From an uncultured Roseburia sp. (GTDB lineage Bacteria > Bacillota > Clostridia > Lachnospirales > Lachnospiraceae): a stretch of DNA of 43,994 bases. The position numbers were made by a program, and so were the translations under genes. Below are positions 42,132 through 43,994 of this stretch, piece after piece. The stretch spans positions 1-43,994 of the forward strand of contig CAMSQM010000024.1 of NCBI GenBank assembly GCA_947062675.1, given 5' to 3'. Each line of letters begins with the position of its first letter. Positions within the stretch are counted from its first letter, which is position 1. Below the pieces are notes generated by a model. The model saw only the letters and a list, made by a program, of their open reading frames with translations, was not told where the DNA came from and made no database searches.

Positions 42132-42761
42132 TTAAACTCCTTCTATTTCTCTGCCTTTCAGTAAATAACCACCCAGCCAGTAACAGACCATAATGATTAT
42201 GAGCTGAACAATCATTACGCTTATAACAGAGAATCCATGCATACTTTCATGTAAATTACTTTGTACATACATTCCCCATACTCCAAACATATACTTTGCT
42301 CTCTTTCTAAATTGAAAACCACTCAGAAACGTCAGTCCTTCCAATAATAATATAACTGCCGGAATTAATTTTTTAATTCTCAGGGTTTCCAGCAGAAGAA
42401 ATAATGCTGATAAAGTCACTGCGTGAATTGTCCATAAAACAAAAATCGCTGATATTTCTTTTAGATTTCCTGTAAGCATCTGCAATGCGGACAAATCAGT
42501 CACCCCGGACAGCGTCAGCAGGCTAACTGCTGCCAGTGCCCCGTTCAGCAGGTTTCTCAGGAAATAATATTTCCACCACTTGTGTATCCACCCGCATCGG
42601 ACAATAGCAAATCGTCTATTCTGCTTATCCATACCAGGCCGGAAACCAATTATCAATAAATAAATTCCTATCGGAAATAGCCAGCATCCCAAAGGACGTA
42701 ACGGAAACTTATACATTTCATCCATGGGAACACCTGCAAATAACTGAAAAAACAAAGACAT
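42132..42761 (-). CDS. Membrane subunit of ABC exporter
   Basis: A 209-residue hydrophobic protein with about five helices (LGCWLFPIGIYLLIIGF, LLNGALAAVSLLTLSGV, VLWTIHAVTLSALFLLLETL, VISVMIVQLIIIMVCYWL). There is no recognisable domain beyond ABC-2-like layout. The ATG at 42761 has GGAGG only two bases ahead. An ATG 12 codons later (42725) has CAGGTG at a better distance and may be the true start. It lies between another membrane protein gene (6 bp away) and the ATPase gene (4 bp), so it is very likely part of the same complex. Confidence 0.8.
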   Translation of the reverse strand: MSLFFQLFAGVPMDEMYKFPLRPLGCWLFPIGIYLLIIGFRPGMDKQNRRFAIVRCGWIHKWWKYYFLRNLLNGALAAVSLLTLSGVTDLSALQMLTGNLKEISAIFVLWTIHAVTLSALFLLLETLRIKKLIPAVILLLEGLTFLSGFQFRKRAKYMFGVWGMYVQSNLHESMHGFSVISVMIVQLIIIMVCYWLGGYLLKGREIEGV

Positions 42762-42767
42762 TCCCTC

Positions 42768-43613
42768 CTATTCCTGCTCCATTGCATCCTTAAAGTCTGC
42801 CTGTCCAATCAGCCACAAAGAAATCAGTGCCAAAATGCATATGATAGCACAAAACAAAACTACGACTTCCCATTGCCCGCCATTTCCATCTATGGCGTAT
42901 CCGGGAATTGCTTTTGCCATAAGAGATAAGTGTGCAGCTCCCTCTTGTTGTAATAAATATCCTGAAATCTGTATACCGAATACAATCAATATTCCATAAA
43001 TTTCTTTTAACAAAAGATTGCACACATATAGCAAAAATCCAGTCAATACCAAATACAGGAATAGAAAGACAAAAACAATCACAAATGCCTGCGGCACTGT
43101 CATTGCCTGCATAACATTCACCCACGGAAATGAAATATTATATTTCACTCCCAAATGATTCCCGGTATCCATCGCCAGATTATAAACCGGACTGCTCCAC
43201 ATATTTCCCCAAAAGCCACACAAAAAACTGACAGCTACCGATATAACAGCTATGCCGGCAACATATAGAAATGCCTGAATCATAATATATTGAAGCATAG
43301 CTGCATTCCACGTTTTCCGGCTGCTCCTGCATAATGACAAATATGTATTTCTTTTTATAAAGGGAGCATCTGATATAATTAATAACCAGCCGGCAATAAG
43401 AAACAAAATACTTTTGTGATGATGCACCACAACAATGAAGGCTTCCAGGATATTAACGGGTTCCCCGATATCTAATGCATACTGTAAAAAATAATTCAGC
43501 CAGTATCCAGACAACGCCATTCCCAAAAGAAAGCCCATGATTACCCGTTTATTATGCCGTTCCTCCAGAAAAGTAGTTTTTGTCATGCAGCAGATTTGTT
43601 TTATCTTATCCAT
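42768..43613 (-). CDS. Membrane subunit of ABC exporter
   Basis: A 281-residue polytopic protein with about six to seven helices, including VIMGFLLGMALSGYWLNYFL, ILFLIAGWLLIISDAPF, FLYVAGIAVISVAVSFLCGF and VVVLFCAIICILALISLWLI. Position and hydrophobicity mark it as a permease of the ABC-2 type; sequence motifs are not diagnostic. AAAGGAGG precedes the ATG by eight bases. The start overlaps the end of the upstream gene by 8 bp, a sign of coupled translation. Confidence 0.85.
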   Translation of the reverse strand: MDKIKQICCMTKTTFLEERHNKRVIMGFLLGMALSGYWLNYFLQYALDIGEPVNILEAFIVVVHHHKSILFLIAGWLLIISDAPFIKRNTYLSLCRSSRKTWNAAMLQYIMIQAFLYVAGIAVISVAVSFLCGFWGNMWSSPVYNLAMDTGNHLGVKYNISFPWVNVMQAMTVPQAFVIVFVFLFLYLVLTGFLLYVCNLLLKEIYGILIVFGIQISGYLLQQEGAAHLSLMAKAIPGYAIDGNGGQWEVVVLFCAIICILALISLWLIGQADFKDAMEQE

Positions 43614-43994
43614 TCCGATACCTCCTTTTCAATCCCCACATGACCACAAATGATGCCACCAGAATATAAATACATTCCATAAACCCGGACAATGGATAAT
43701 TGTTCAAATCATCCCCGCGCATAAGATAAATCGGATTCAGTACCGGAATTTTCCCTAACGCCAGCCACATAGCCTCATACAGTACAAACGGCGCAATTAA
43801 TGCCACATATTTATTTGGAATCCATACTGCAAATGCAAGGCCTGCCAATGCCCATATACATCCAGACAAAAAACCTAAGATTACTTTCCAAAAAAAGATA
43901 TACCACTCCCCATAGTTTTCTATATAAAAAAGCAATGCTGTTCCTGCCATAAGTCCCTCATCACTTCCCGTTGGTATTCCGGGAATACCGAAGC
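43606..43994 (-). CDS. Membrane subunit of ABC exporter (5' end outside window)
   Basis: The frame stays open to the window edge; the codons before the ATG at 43950 continue the protein-like sequence FGIPGIPTGSDEGLMAGTAL, and that ATG lacks a ribosome site, so the real start is beyond the window. The visible 129 residues have about four helices (YIFFWKVILGFLSGCIWALA, YVALIAPFVLYEAMWLAL, CIYILVASFVVMWGL) like the C-terminal half of an ABC-2 permease. Its stop overlaps the next gene by 8 bp. Confidence 0.8.
   Translation of the reverse strand, partial: FGIPGIPTGSDEGLMAGTALLFYIENYGEWYIFFWKVILGFLSGCIWALAGLAFAVWIPNKYVALIAPFVLYEAMWLALGKIPVLNPIYLMRGDDLNNYPLSGFMECIYILVASFVVMWGLKRRYRNG

Overview
The window looks like a chromosomal piece of an anaerobic, spore-forming Clostridia member, most likely Lachnospiraceae. 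The basis is strong GGAGG-type ribosome binding sites throughout, a veg gene next to a sipL-type spore coat gene (SPOCS/DUF3794 plus LysM), LytR-CpsA-Psr and NlpC/P60 wall proteins, an LTA-synthase-family enzyme, a tRNA-Pro without encoded CCA, and an old-yellow-enzyme flavoprotein with an Fe-S motif. The family-level placement is inference; no marker rRNA is present.

Positions 1-34900 are GC-richer and mostly intact housekeeping or metabolic genes. From the left: tandem copies of the 3' end of a HAD phosphatase gene, the phosphatase, an Fe-S aldo/keto reductase and an LtaS-like enzyme (all minus). A zinc-dependent phospholipase C-like gene (plus) converges on an NfeD/hydroxyacid dehydrogenase pair (minus). 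Then come a FliD-like small protein, an S66 LD-carboxypeptidase, a small membrane protein, a CxxCxxCC protein, a GH43 glycosidase and a FAD oxidoreductase with a C-terminal Rieske domain. A minus-strand block follows: NlpC/P60 hydrolase, sipL, veg, HAD phosphomutase, histidine kinase, response regulator and AraC regulator. An OYE-type flavoenzyme diverges from the AraC gene, followed by an LCP protein. Next are tRNA-Pro, an isolated flagellin, a GH13 glucosidase, a MATE exporter with its MarR repressor, a 57-residue small gene, a Fur/PerR-type regulator overlapping a soluble CZB chemoreceptor, and an ABC exporter.

From about 35000 to the right edge the DNA is visibly more AT-rich and looks like an accessory island. 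It holds a relaxase C-terminal fragment, an orphan reading frame, VanZ and GNAT genes, two decayed IS256-family transposases, an AlbA_2/ATPase protein of the type found in defence or regulatory loci, a frameshifted gene, and an ABC transporter with three small membrane subunits running off the window edge.

The most interesting signals are: (1) a terminator-like hairpin whose 3' arm contains the Shine-Dalgarno of sipL and whose U-tract runs into its apparent TTG start; (2) a Fur/PerR-box-controlled operon joining a redox/metal repressor to a cytosolic zinc-binding chemoreceptor; (3) flagellin and FliD-like genes with no other flagellar gene nearby; (4) a cysteine-rich insertion in the Fe-S motif of the OYE enzyme; (5) the 86-bp tandem gene-end copies; and (6) a MarR operator embedded in a consensus promoter.
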